64,000 nucleotides of DNA from CAZQGO01 sp964593065 (GTDB lineage Bacteria > Oederibacteriota > JAAXVQ01): contig CAZQGO010000001.1 in assembly GCA_964593065.1 (NCBI GenBank), forward strand, positions 352,688 to 416,687. Direction: 5' to 3'. A model generated the notes under the pieces. The model searched no databases. It saw only the letters and a list, made by a program, of their open reading frames with translations, and was not told where the DNA came from. Shown here one piece after another: positions 33,302-41,487 of this stretch (position 1 is its first letter; every line of letters begins with the position of its first letter). A program made the position numbers and the translations under genes.

Positions 33302-33715
33302 GTGTCACCCTTCGAAACCCTTAAAGTCCAACACGGCGAAATTCTGGAAATGATCTCCGAGGTTTTGGCCCAATTACCGGCGGACCGGCTCCCGACCTAC
33401 ATCGCGAACATCCGCAGCAGCCTGGCCATTTTGGCCGGAAAAGTCAGCGTCCACTTGGCCGTGGAAGACAAGGTCCTATACCCGCACCTGCTGCAGAGCG
33501 CCAATCACGAGATCAAAAACCTGGCCCGGTCCTTCGTGGCGGAGATGGGCGGCATCGCCCAGCAGTTTGCCGAGTACCGGCGCAAGTGGGCCGACCTGCC
33601 CGACATCCACGCCCAAGCCGAGGATTTTATCCAGGAGACCCGGACCCTGATGACCGCCCTGGCCTGGCGCATCGAGCGCGAGGATGAAAGGCTTTATCCG
33701 CTCCTGGAAAAGTAG
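33302..33715 (+). CDS. Hemerythrin HHE-domain-like protein
   Basis: A four-helix-bundle protein of about 137 residues. LKVQHGEILEMI (His near 9), VHLAVEDKVLYPHLL (H, E and H near 49-60) and a late REDERLYPLLEK match the HHE cation-binding pattern, which binds a di-iron site for O2, NO or iron sensing. Not every ligand of the classical seven is obvious (a later His appears as Arg/Glu). The start is uncertain: GTG 33302 has AGGGGAG upstream; GTG 33227 and ATG 33164 are in frame further up. Placement near a stressosome module suggests redox or gas sensing. Confidence 0.68.
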   Translation: MSPFETLKVQHGEILEMISEVLAQLPADRLPTYIANIRSSLAILAGKVSVHLAVEDKVLYPHLLQSANHEIKNLARSFVAEMGGIAQQFAEYRRKWADLPDIHAQAEDFIQETRTLMTALAWRIEREDERLYPLLEK

Positions 33716-33729
33716 GCAGGCTTGATCTG

Positions 33730-33996
33730 TTAGCGTTCCTGCAGCCATTGCACGACGGCGATTGCGGCCAGCGTGACGATGACCAGCAGGTTGGCCCCGA
33801 TGATGATGGCATCCCGCCGGTGGAACCCGTAAGCCGTCCAAAGGGAAGCTCCGAGCACAAAGATGAAGAGCGTGGAAAAGGCCAGCCGTGCTTGGCCCGG
33901 CCTGCGCAGGCGCAGGAGCAGCTGCGGAATGAAAGAGGTGGAGGTCAAGGCCGCGGCTGCGACTCCGACCAGAGTCCAGAGGGTATCGGGAGGCAT
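33730..33996 (-). CDS. SemiSWEET-type small membrane transporter
   Basis: An 88-residue three-helix membrane protein. TSTSFIPQLLLRLRR in the first helix region carries the PQ motif of SWEET/PQ-loop proteins, and the helices LAFSTLFIFVLGASLWTAYG and ANLLVIVTLAAIAVVQW follow. Bacterial SemiSWEETs dimerise to form a sugar channel. It is the last gene of the minus-strand unit that starts with the fused phosphatase; there is a 33-base gap after rsbT, so co-transcription is likely but a functional link is unclear. Confidence 0.82.
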   Translation of the reverse strand: MPPDTLWTLVGVAAAALTSTSFIPQLLLRLRRPGQARLAFSTLFIFVLGASLWTAYGFHRRDAIIIGANLLVIVTLAAIAVVQWLQER

Positions 33997-34029
33997 GGTT
34001 CTTTTTCGCCAGACCCCCTTTTCCCCGGC

Positions 34030-34461
34030 TCAGCTGGGCTGGCGCTCCCACTTGATCCAGGTGATGAGGGTGCCTTGATCGAGGACGGAAACGATATGAA
34101 ATTCGTCGGCCAGTTTTTTACTGCCGCTTAAACCGACGCCCATGCCTTTTTGATACTGGTGCACGGGCCTTTCCTTCATCGCTTCATCGATGTCCCGGAT
34201 GCCGGGGCCGTTGTCCTGGAAGACGAGCTTCAGGCCCCTTTTCCCGCTGGGGGAATTCGCGAGGCTGACCTGCAGCTTCCCCGAGCCCGCGTAGTTATGG
34301 ATGTTCCGGGCCAGCTCGGAGACCGCGGTCAGCACGTGCATGCGCTCCAGCGGGGAAAAATTCAGATGCTCGGCGATGAAATTCCTGACCTCCCCGCGGG
34401 CGCTGATGACGTGTTCTTCCGTGGAAATGGGGATTTCGATTTCCGTATTTTTATCAGGCAT
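34030..34461 (-). CDS. rsbT: RsbT-like serine/threonine kinase (switch kinase)
   Basis: A 143-residue GHKL ATPase. TAVSELARNIHNYAG (N-box), DNGPGIRDIDEAM (G1) and GMGVGLSGSKKLADEF (G2) match RsbT, the kinase that leaves the stressosome after phosphorylating RsbR and RsbS. RsbT rather than RsbW is favoured by the immediate rsbR-rsbS context and the short length. I used ATG 34461; a TTG three codons upstream is possible. The start overlaps the rsbS end, showing coupling. Confidence 0.88.
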   Translation of the reverse strand: MPDKNTEIEIPISTEEHVISARGEVRNFIAEHLNFSPLERMHVLTAVSELARNIHNYAGSGKLQVSLANSPSGKRGLKLVFQDNGPGIRDIDEAMKERPVHQYQKGMGVGLSGSKKLADEFHIVSVLDQGTLITWIKWERQPS

Positions 34462-34810
34462 CGCTTTCAACCAACGCTATAGCTTCTTCCACGTTCAAGG
34501 CCGTCCTCACCCCGCGCCAGGACAAGCCCATCTGGGTCAGGGTTAAAGCCACTTCCGGGGTGACGCCGACCACGACGGTGTTGCAATTCAAACATTTCGC
34601 CGCGCGGCCGATGTTGATGAGAATCCTGGCCAGGTAGGAGTCGATGACTTCCACCAGTGAGACGTCGATCACCAGGCCCCGGACCCCCGTTTCCTCGATC
34701 TTTTTCAAGACCTTGATGTGCAGATCTTCGGCCATCTCGTCGGTCAGTTCGATCTCGATGGGCACCAGCAGCACCTGGCCGATTTTCAATAAGGGTACGG
34801 GGATTTTCAT
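34454..34810 (-). CDS. rsbS: RsbS-like STAS-domain antagonist
   Basis: A 118-residue single STAS domain. VRGLVIDVSLVEVIDSYLAR contains the phosphorylatable Ser of RsbS (IDS, Ser near 58), and VGVTPEVALTLTQMGL matches the following loop. In Bacillus, RsbS forms the stressosome core with RsbR and traps RsbT until phosphorylated. Its ATG overlaps the rsbR stop (ATGA), and its own end overlaps rsbT. Confidence 0.92.
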   Translation of the reverse strand: MKIPVPLLKIGQVLLVPIEIELTDEMAEDLHIKVLKKIEETGVRGLVIDVSLVEVIDSYLARILINIGRAAKCLNCNTVVVGVTPEVALTLTQMGLSWRGVRTALNVEEAIALVESDA

Positions 34811-35550
34811 TTATTCCCCTCGATGCTTTTGATCGCATGCTGCAGGCCCTCCCGCAGGGTATTGCGGGTGGTGAACTGTTCGACCTCGATGCCGATCTTG
34901 ACCAGAATCGAGGCCACTTCCGCGGAGATGCCCGTGATGATGGCGTCGCTGCCGAGGATTTTCACGGCCTTGACCGTCTTGATCAGATGCTGCGCCACCA
35001 TGGAGTCGATTACGGGGACGCCCGTGATGTCGATGATGGCCACCTTGGCCCGGTACTGGGTGATGCTGTTCAACAGACGCTCCATGGCGTCCTGCGCCCG
35101 GTTGCTGGTCAAGGTGCCGATGAGCGGCATGACGATGACGCCTTCCCAGGTATACAGGACGGGCGTGGAGAGCTCCTTCAATAATTCCTCCAGGATCGAA
35201 CGCTCCGCCACTTTCTCGATGGCGGTGTTGATCCCCTTGCCGAGGGCGGCCAGGGCTTCCTGCTCAAAGTCCATGGGCACGCGCACCTTCAGATTGCCCT
35301 CGGCCACCTGGTTGAGGACATTCAGGAATTGGGCGATGGCCAGGGACAGTTCCATGGATTGATTGACGGAGTCCTCGTATACCGAGGCGATGTGGTTGAT
35401 GTATTCCGACATCTCGTCCACGATGCGAATGCCCGTCGCCTCGCCCCCCAACCTGGCCTTGATGTCCCCTTCGACCAGCTTTTTCAGGACATCAATGTGT
35501 TGCGCCAGCGCCGAGCCCAAGTCCGGGTTGTTTTGTGGCGGTTTTGACAT
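34807..35550 (-). CDS. rsbR: RsbR-like STAS protein with HAMP-like N terminus
   Basis: A 247-residue cytoplasmic protein. The C-terminal STAS domain (about 125-240) has AIIDITGVPVIDSMVAQHLI, with Ser at the position of the first RsbR phosphothreonine, and GISAEVASILVKIGI. The N-terminal half is not the usual non-heme globin sensor; it contains two HAMP-like pieces (LVEGDIKARLGG and VAEGNLKVRVP) with coiled-coil character and no membrane helix. It would form the stressosome shell and receive the input signal. ATG 35550 follows AGGAGG. Confidence 0.86.
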   Translation of the reverse strand: MSKPPQNNPDLGSALAQHIDVLKKLVEGDIKARLGGEATGIRIVDEMSEYINHIASVYEDSVNQSMELSLAIAQFLNVLNQVAEGNLKVRVPMDFEQEALAALGKGINTAIEKVAERSILEELLKELSTPVLYTWEGVIVMPLIGTLTSNRAQDAMERLLNSITQYRAKVAIIDITGVPVIDSMVAQHLIKTVKAVKILGSDAIITGISAEVASILVKIGIEVEQFTTRNTLREGLQHAIKSIEGNK

Positions 35551-35587
35551 GAAATCCTCCTCTTCGCGGGAAATTCGTGGCGCGGAT

Positions 35588-35812
35588 TTAAAATTGAATT
35601 TTACAGTGAAACACACCCGCTGCGTCCTTCTGGATCAACAGCAGCGGTTTCCCCACCCGCTCGCACCAGGTTTTGACGTCCTGCTCGAACGTCGGACAGT
35701 TGGCCTCGGCCTCCATGACATCGCCGGGTTTCATGTCCACGGATTTGGCCGTGATTTTCAAGATGGGTTGCGGGCAGCGCAGGCCCTTTAAATCCAAGGT
35801 TACCGTCGCCAT
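35588..35812 (-). CDS. TusA/SirA-family sulfur carrier-like protein
   Basis: A 74-residue protein with the diagnostic N-terminal LDLKGLRCPQPILK motif (CPxP, Cys near 13) of TusA-like sulfurtransferases, which carry persulfide sulfur for tRNA thiolation or sulfur metabolism. ANCPTFEQDVKTWC gives a second Cys pair often seen in relatives outside TusA proper. The ATG at 35812 has AAGGAGG upstream; the upstream extension of the frame lacks a site. It lies 37 bases before rsbR, placing it in the partner-switch operon, which is unusual. Confidence 0.88.
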   Translation of the reverse strand: MATVTLDLKGLRCPQPILKITAKSVDMKPGDVMEAEANCPTFEQDVKTWCERVGKPLLLIQKDAAGVFHCKIQF

Positions 35813-36015
35813 GGGTGAAGCCTCCTTAAGAAAGTGATGGTGATCCGCCAATCTGCCGGCGGCCCGGGGGTGAAATTCCAAGCCGCGCCTTGCACACGCT
35901 CAGATCCGCCCCTCCTTTCCCTCCGCCGGCCCGTCGCCGCGGAGTCCGAAAGTCAATAGAATATGGTAATAATCGCATATCCGGGGCAAAAGGTATAACT
36001 AAAAAACACGGAAGA

Positions 36016-37014
36016 TCAAATTACCTTGGCCAATAACAACGTCCTGTCGTCGTGGGTCTTGCCGTATTCCTTCATCAAGTCATTGATCAGATGAATGGGC
36101 CGGTAGACCCGGCGCGACAGGGGGATGGTCAACTTGCTGGAAAGGCCGTCGGAAAACATGGCGATAATGGAGCCCTTGACCAGCGGGAATTCCTGCACGT
36201 CCAGGGTGCGGGAGATGTCGCCGGCGATTCCCTCCTTCGCGAAGGGATACAGCGCCGTCTCTTCGCCCGGAGGAAATATTTTCGTCGTCACGTCACCCAG
36301 GCCGCAAAACCGGAGCGTATTGGCGGTGTAATCCAGGCGGACCGCGGAAATGGCCACGCCGCGGACTTTCTGGTCCTTGATGAAATCATGGACGCGGTAA
36401 ATCAGCGTATCGAGCTCGGTGTGGGGGTTTTGCAGGATGAAATCCCGCACCGCGGTGGCGCTCCGGCAGGCGTCCTCGCCGTGTCCCAGCGCGTCCATCA
36501 CGACCAGCAGGTCGTGTTTGTTCTTGTGGATGATATAGCCGTCGCCGTTGCACTTGTCGTGAAACAGCACCGGATAGGAAAGGACCGCGACCTCGATGCG
36601 GTTGGGGAAATCCTCGCAGTACTTGGTCGCGCGAATCCGCAGGATGTGGCCTTCCTGTTCATAGGTGACGATGTCGGAGGTGCGGTTGATGATGCCCAGG
36701 CCGATCCCGAGGCTTTTCCGGGTCGTGATGCCGTCCTGCTCGGCGCCTTCGGGAAGCGCGCCGATGTTTTCGGAGATGATTTCGATGAACGGATTGTCCG
36801 CGCGGTGGTAGACGATGCGGATTTTGCCCTTGCCGCTGTGGCGGAGAATATTTTCACATAATTCGCCGGCAATGAGGGACATTTCGTGGATCTTTTTCTG
36901 GTAGAGGTTGTATTTCACCTGCAGGTATTTGAAAACGTTGGCGACGGTCAAAAGATCGCCCTGGTTCTGGATTCGGATCACGTTGTTGACGGTTTCGTGG
37001 TTGCTATTTTCCAA
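36016..37014 (-). CDS. Fused HATPase and PP2C/SpoIIE phosphatase (RsbT/RsbX-like)
   Basis: A 332-residue fusion. Residues about 1-140 form a GHKL ATPase (GELCENILRHSGKGKIRI; KSLGIGLGIINR). Residues about 145-332 form a PP2C-type phosphatase with metal-binding aspartates in VVMDALGHGED, IAMFSDGLSS and THDDRTLLLA, like RsbX or SpoIIE. Combining anti-sigma-type kinase and phosphatase folds in one chain is known in some partner-switch systems and would let it reset RsbR/RsbS or act on an antagonist. The start is TTG 37014 with AAGGA upstream; no earlier ATG exists. It heads the stressosome-like cluster. Confidence 0.85.
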   Translation of the reverse strand: MENSNHETVNNVIRIQNQGDLLTVANVFKYLQVKYNLYQKKIHEMSLIAGELCENILRHSGKGKIRIVYHRADNPFIEIISENIGALPEGAEQDGITTRKSLGIGLGIINRTSDIVTYEQEGHILRIRATKYCEDFPNRIEVAVLSYPVLFHDKCNGDGYIIHKNKHDLLVVMDALGHGEDACRSATAVRDFILQNPHTELDTLIYRVHDFIKDQKVRGVAISAVRLDYTANTLRFCGLGDVTTKIFPPGEETALYPFAKEGIAGDISRTLDVQEFPLVKGSIIAMFSDGLSSKLTIPLSRRVYRPIHLINDLMKEYGKTHDDRTLLLAKVI

Positions 37015-37565
37015 CTGTTCCCATCCTTCTGCAAGGCCCGGGCCGCCCCGGCAGCCGAGTTTCGGATAAACGGGCCGTAAAGGATCAATCCCGCGGCAAG
37101 CGAAAATCCCGGCGGAAAACCGGCATTTTTTCCATCATAGCGAAATGTCACCCGGAGGTAAAGAACATTCTTTTCTCGCCTGCCGCTCCCTTGAGAGCAA
37201 GCATTCATAAATTTGACACCACGCGATGAAAAATTCCGGGCAGAGTCCGGTCAGAGTGTGGAATACCGCTGTCGCGGGTGGAAGCCGTCCAGGCTGCCGC
37301 AGGCGGAGCGCCAAGGGGATCGATTCCTGCAACGGTGATGAAATCCCGGCAGGCTGCCGGATTTTCGGCTGCCTGGGGAGGAAGCGGGAATGGAAGCCGG
37401 CCTGAATTTGTTCTTTTCTTAGAATGACCGTCAGTGAAAACCCTTGCCGGGCAAGCAGATGTTCGCCCCCGCAGTCATCACCGGCGATAAATTCATGGCG
37501 CCGCGGCCTTGGCATGAAACCTGCTTCATAACAAAGGGGGGAATCGAATACCGGGAGGGAATAAC
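37015..37565. other. Long intergenic region with a structured segment
   Basis: About 550 bases without a supported gene. Base pairing is marked between 37266 and 37376: CCGC-TGTC-GCGG (37266-37277); a long-range stem CCAGGCTGCCG (37289-37299) with CGGCTGCCTGG (37366-37376), ten of eleven bases paired; and CCGGCAG-G-CTGCCGG (37346-37360). A TTGACA lies at 37213 but no -10 follows. It could be a non-coding RNA or a long 5' leader for the gene at 37566; I cannot name a family. Confidence 0.4.
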
Positions 37566-37904
37566 ATGAACAAAGTGATCGCAGTAGTATTTGTGTTGAC
37601 GGCGGGTGTCTTGCTCCTCGGCATCCGTCCCCTTCAGGCCGGCACACAAGATCCGGGAGTCAATGTCCGGCAAAAAATGCAGCATGAACGGATCCGGGAA
37701 GGCGCGCAGAGCGGGGAACTGACGGCCGGCGAAGCCGTGCAGCTGAAGGCCCAGCAAGGACGTATCCGCCGCAGCGAGCGCCGCATGAAAGCGGACGGGG
37801 AATTGACGGCGGAGGAACGCGCACGCCTGCAGCGCAAGCAAAACCGCGCCAACCGCAATATAAACCGCAAGAAGCACAACGACCGCAAACCCGCGGAGGA
37901 ATAA
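37566..37904 (+). CDS. Small exported basic protein with repeated GELT motif
   Basis: A 112-residue protein with a Sec signal peptide (VIAVVFVLTAGVLLLGI, likely cleavage after LQA near 25). The mature part is helical and highly basic, with two parallel units: GAQSGELTAGEAVQLKAQQ and KADGELTAEERARLQRKQN. This family of small periplasmic proteins is common in bacteria but has no settled function; the acidic turn within GELTxxE suggests an EF-hand-like or metal-binding element. A stem-loop terminator follows. ATG 37566 is preceded by GGGAGGG. Confidence 0.78.
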   Translation: MNKVIAVVFVLTAGVLLLGIRPLQAGTQDPGVNVRQKMQHERIREGAQSGELTAGEAVQLKAQQGRIRRSERRMKADGELTAEERARLQRKQNRANRNINRKKHNDRKPAEE

Positions 37905-37923
37905 ATTCCCTTCGTCCCGGCCG

Positions 37924-37954
37924 ACCGGGCCCGGCAGTGTTGGGCCCGGTTCTT
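37924..37954 (+). terminator. Probable Rho-independent terminator
   Basis: ACCGGGCCC (37924-37932) pairs with GGGCCCGGT (37942-37950), followed by the short T-rich tail TCTT. It lies 20 bases after the small exported protein gene. Confidence 0.65.
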
Positions 37955-37988
37955 AACATTCCTGCGCCCGGGAATACGGCCGGGGCCC

Positions 37989-40544
37989 TTATTTTTTTCT
38001 CCGCCGGGTTTTGGCCTTCGCGGTGGCCTTGGCTTGGCGGGGATCGTCCGGCCAGGGGTGACGCGGGTAGCGGCCCATGAGTTCCTTTTTCACCTGTGCA
38101 TAGGTCCGGTCCCAAAACCCGTCCAAGTCGCGCGTGCGCTGGACCGTGCGTCCGGCCGGGCTCAACAGATCCAGCATGAGCGCCTGGCCGCAGAGCCTCG
38201 GCGTGGTCACGCAGCCGAAAAACTCCTGCAGCCGCGCGGACAGGACCGGCACATCTCCGCTCTCATAATCCAGCCGTTTGCCCGAACCGGAAGGCAGCCT
38301 CAGGCTTTCCGGCGCCAGCTGGTCCAGGAGCAGCCGGCGTTCCCGCCCCAGATGAAACTCCAGGGCGTGCAACAGAGACGTCTCGTCCCAAACAGCGCCT
38401 CCCCGCCAATTTCCGAAGGGAAGCAGCCAGCTGTCGGCCGATGCCACCAGCCTGTCATCGGAAAATTCCGGCCACCCGGCCACGCGTCCCCATTGTCCCA
38501 CGAACCGGCAGCGGGCCAGGAAGCGCCTGGCAGCGGGGTTCCAGGGGAGATCCGCCAAGCCCCGGTCTTGAAGCCTGGAAAGCGCCGCGTTCCGGAATTC
38601 GCCGGGCTCCGGAAGCCCGGCTGGTTTTTCCTTCAGAACCATGGCCCCCAGCCTGACTTCCGACCTGCAGCGGGGCTTCCAGCCCTGCCATTCCAGGACC
38701 CGGGTCTCGCGCAGCGGCCCGGCCCGGCCCGATTCGAGGTCGCGCAGGGAAACCGGGGCGGCCAGATAGATCCTCGCATCCTGCTCACCGCCGTCCAGGT
38801 CCGCCACCACCAGAAACTCCTCGCCGGCGAGCTCGCCTTGGATCCAGGCGCCGCGGCCCGATGCCAGGAGATAACGGGAGGTAACGGGATCATCGGAACG
38901 GGTCCTTTTCGCCGCCCGGTCGGGATAGGCCGAAAGCAGCAGCGGCCCGGCGTCCTCCGGCTCACAATTCAATCTCCCGGCCGTGCCTGCGCCGAATTTC
39001 CGCCTTTCCGGCTGCGCCGGAAGTTTTGCCAGCAGGCGGCGGGCGTCCTCCCGGACCCGCCGGGCGGCGTCCGCGTCGCCTGCGTGAGTTTGGCCGGCGG
39101 CCCAGGCGCCGAACGTCGCCAGGCGTTCGCGGAAATCCGCATCCCGTCCCGGGATCAGGTCGTCGTTTTCCAGAAACGCGGCGATCACGGCCGCGGTTTC
39201 GGTCCGGGCCCGGGAACCGGCGTCCAGCACCATTTTCCCCAGGCGCGGATGGACCGAGAGTCCGGCCGCCTCTTTCCCGGACGGAGTGATCCGGCCTTCC
39301 GGGCCCAGCAATCCCAATCCGGCCAGCAGTTCCAGCGCCTGCCGGCCCGCTGCTTGCGGCGGCGGGGTCAGCCACGTCAAATCCCAGGGGGAGGCCGCGC
39401 CCCACAAGGAGGTTTCCAGAACCAGGGACGCCAGGTCGGTTTGCAGGATTTCCGGCCTGGAAAAAGCCTCGCGGAATTCATCCTCGCGCCACCACCGGTA
39501 GCAAATCCCGGGGCCGTTCCTGCCGGCGCGGCCCTTGCGCTGCTCGGCGGAGGCCTGGCTGATCTTTCCGGTCTCCCGGTGATCCAGTCCCGTGCGGGGC
39601 GAGAAGCGCACGCTCCGTTCGAGGCCGGTGTCGACCACGGCCGTCACCCCGGGAACCGTGAGGCTGGTCTCGGCCACGTTGGTCGCGAGTATGACGCGCG
39701 AACCGGACGCCGCAGCCGGATCCAGGATCCGGCGCTGCTGCTCGGGCGGCATGCGCCCGTGCAGCAGCAGCACCTCGGTCCCGGCTTCCGGCAGGCGCCG
39801 GCGCAGGATTTCCCGGGCGCGATGCATTTCCCGGTAGCCGGGTAAAAAGCACAAAATGGTTCCGCCGTGCCCGGGCCGCGGCGGGCGCAGCGCCTCCAGG
39901 CACAGGCGCGCCGCGCCGTCCCAGGGCGTTTCCCGGCCGGAGGCCGGCGGGCGATACTTTACTTCCACGGGATGCGCGCGGCCGGGCACCTCCCGCACGG
40001 GCCAGGGGCCGAACGCGAGCGCAATCTCCTCTTTCGGGAGCGTGGCCGACAGGAGAGCCAGCTTGAGGTCCGGGCGGAAAATCCGGCGCGCGTCCCAGGC
40101 CAGGGCCAGACCCAGATCGCCTTGGAGGCTGCGGGTATGGAATTCGTCGCAAAGGATGGCGCCGTATCCCGACAGGGACGGGTCCGCCTGCAGGAGGCGC
40201 GTGAGCACGCCTTCGGTCACCACTTCCAGCCGGGTGTGGCCGCTGACGAGGGTTTCCAGCCGGGTGCGCAGGCCGACGGTGCGGCCTGGTTTTTCCCCCA
40301 GGAGTGACGAGATGCGGTCCGCGGCCGCGCGGGCCGCCAGGCGGCGGGGTTCGAGGAGCAGGATTTTATTCCGGGCGAACGCGGGCAGGGACAGGAGTTT
40401 CCAGGGGAAGAGCGTGGTCTTGCCGGCCCCGGTCTCGGCCGAGAGCAGGAGCAGGCCCTCGCGCGCCAGGGTGCCGGAGATCTCGTCCAGGAAAGGGAAA
40501 ATGGGGAGGTGCCGGATATTCTCGGACGGGCCGGAGCCGTTCAT
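37989..40544 (-). CDS. hrpB: ATP-dependent RNA helicase HrpB
   Basis: An 851-residue DEAH-box helicase. Walker A is SAETGAGKTTLFPWKLL, motif II is DEFHTRSLQGDLG (the DEFH variant typical of HrpB), motif III is LLSATLP, and motif VI is QRKGRAGRNGPG. HA2/OB regions and the HrpB-specific C-terminal part follow. Length is close to E. coli HrpB (about 810). The molecular substrate in bacteria is unclear; RNA remodelling is expected. It is a single gene on the minus strand and overlaps no neighbour. Confidence 0.95.
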   Translation of the reverse strand: MNGSGPSENIRHLPIFPFLDEISGTLAREGLLLLSAETGAGKTTLFPWKLLSLPAFARNKILLLEPRRLAARAAADRISSLLGEKPGRTVGLRTRLETLVSGHTRLEVVTEGVLTRLLQADPSLSGYGAILCDEFHTRSLQGDLGLALAWDARRIFRPDLKLALLSATLPKEEIALAFGPWPVREVPGRAHPVEVKYRPPASGRETPWDGAARLCLEALRPPRPGHGGTILCFLPGYREMHRAREILRRRLPEAGTEVLLLHGRMPPEQQRRILDPAAASGSRVILATNVAETSLTVPGVTAVVDTGLERSVRFSPRTGLDHRETGKISQASAEQRKGRAGRNGPGICYRWWREDEFREAFSRPEILQTDLASLVLETSLWGAASPWDLTWLTPPPQAAGRQALELLAGLGLLGPEGRITPSGKEAAGLSVHPRLGKMVLDAGSRARTETAAVIAAFLENDDLIPGRDADFRERLATFGAWAAGQTHAGDADAARRVREDARRLLAKLPAQPERRKFGAGTAGRLNCEPEDAGPLLLSAYPDRAAKRTRSDDPVTSRYLLASGRGAWIQGELAGEEFLVVADLDGGEQDARIYLAAPVSLRDLESGRAGPLRETRVLEWQGWKPRCRSEVRLGAMVLKEKPAGLPEPGEFRNAALSRLQDRGLADLPWNPAARRFLARCRFVGQWGRVAGWPEFSDDRLVASADSWLLPFGNWRGGAVWDETSLLHALEFHLGRERRLLLDQLAPESLRLPSGSGKRLDYESGDVPVLSARLQEFFGCVTTPRLCGQALMLDLLSPAGRTVQRTRDLDGFWDRTYAQVKKELMGRYPRHPWPDDPRQAKATAKAKTRRRKK

Positions 40545-40587
40545 GAGTCCGTGTATCGCATGGCCTTTTCGTATTTACGCCCCCGGA

Positions 40588-41487
40588 TCAATTCCACGGG
40601 CCGGAGGGGGTGAAAAAGTATTCCGCGGTGAAACGCGGGTCAAGGTCATGATAATAGTCCAGCCAGAGTTCGAACTTGGCCTTCAGCTTGGGATACTGTT
40701 CCAGAAGGTAATGATACCGTCCGGGGTCAAGGAAGAAGAAGGCAGAGAAATAGCAAAAATCCTCAGAAAATGAGGATCTGCAGAAATCGCTGAGAAAACC
40801 CTGTGCAAGCATTTCGGGTTGCGTCATGCCTCTTTTGATCCCGGCGGCCTGGATGGCGTTGTTGGGATAGACGAATCCACCGGGATTGAGGGCCTCCCAG
40901 CGCTTAAGGTTTTGGAAGGGCTTCTGGTGCAAGAGCAGATGAGCCAGTTCATGGTGGAACGCCAGGAATAAGTAATCTTCATCCATCTCCGGCCGGACAG
41001 CCATGAAAATGACGCCGGGTCCGCAGGTCGCACCGTAATCCACCCCATAGAAACTCATGCGCTTGGCCAAGGCGATCGTCTTGAGATGTTGTGCGACAAA
41101 ACCCTTGGGATAGCGCGCCAGGGCCTGATTGAGAATGGCCGGCATGCGCCGGAGCTGGTCGGGCTCGATCTCCTCGCACTCTGCTCGGTATTCCGGAGAA
41201 GTGCGCCAATCAGGAAAAAAAGCAGCGCTATCCGACCGCAGCTTGAGATGGTATTTGCTCTCAATGGGCAGGAAAAGAAGCTTGGTTTTCGCCAAGAGGA
41301 CGAAATCGTGCGGGCTCAGGCAGCCGGTCAGCCCGAGGCAGAACCCCGCAGAGATCCCGAGCAGGATGAATCGGGCCTGCCACGGGTGGCCTCGGTTTTC
41401 TCCGGAATTCCACAGACCCCGCGGGTCCGTTCGCACGTTTCGTATCCCGAATTTTCCGCGGGGAGAAAACGCTCTCGCCGGGTTCAT
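40588..41487 (-). CDS. Putative zinc-metallopeptidase lipoprotein
   Basis: A 299-residue protein. The start is ATG 41487, overlapping the stop of the upstream TIGR03545 gene (ATGA). A hydrophobic segment ending LGLTGC near residue 56 is a lipobox, though it sits after an unusually long basic N terminus, so a later start is conceivable. HHELAHLLLH (near 180) is a gluzincin-like HExxH zinc motif; a downstream Glu in the SEDF region could be the third ligand. Likely a lipid-anchored periplasmic peptidase. Substrate unknown; coupling to the TIGR03545/03546 pair suggests a shared envelope role. Confidence 0.65.
   Translation of the reverse strand: MNPARAFSPRGKFGIRNVRTDPRGLWNSGENRGHPWQARFILLGISAGFCLGLTGCLSPHDFVLLAKTKLLFLPIESKYHLKLRSDSAAFFPDWRTSPEYRAECEEIEPDQLRRMPAILNQALARYPKGFVAQHLKTIALAKRMSFYGVDYGATCGPGVIFMAVRPEMDEDYLFLAFHHELAHLLLHQKPFQNLKRWEALNPGGFVYPNNAIQAAGIKRGMTQPEMLAQGFLSDFCRSSFSEDFCYFSAFFFLDPGRYHYLLEQYPKLKAKFELWLDYYHDLDPRFTAEYFFTPSGPWN

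Noticed and set aside
37213..37218. TTGACA as a -35 element for a transcript through the structured gap
   Set aside because: No acceptable -10 lies 15-19 bases downstream.
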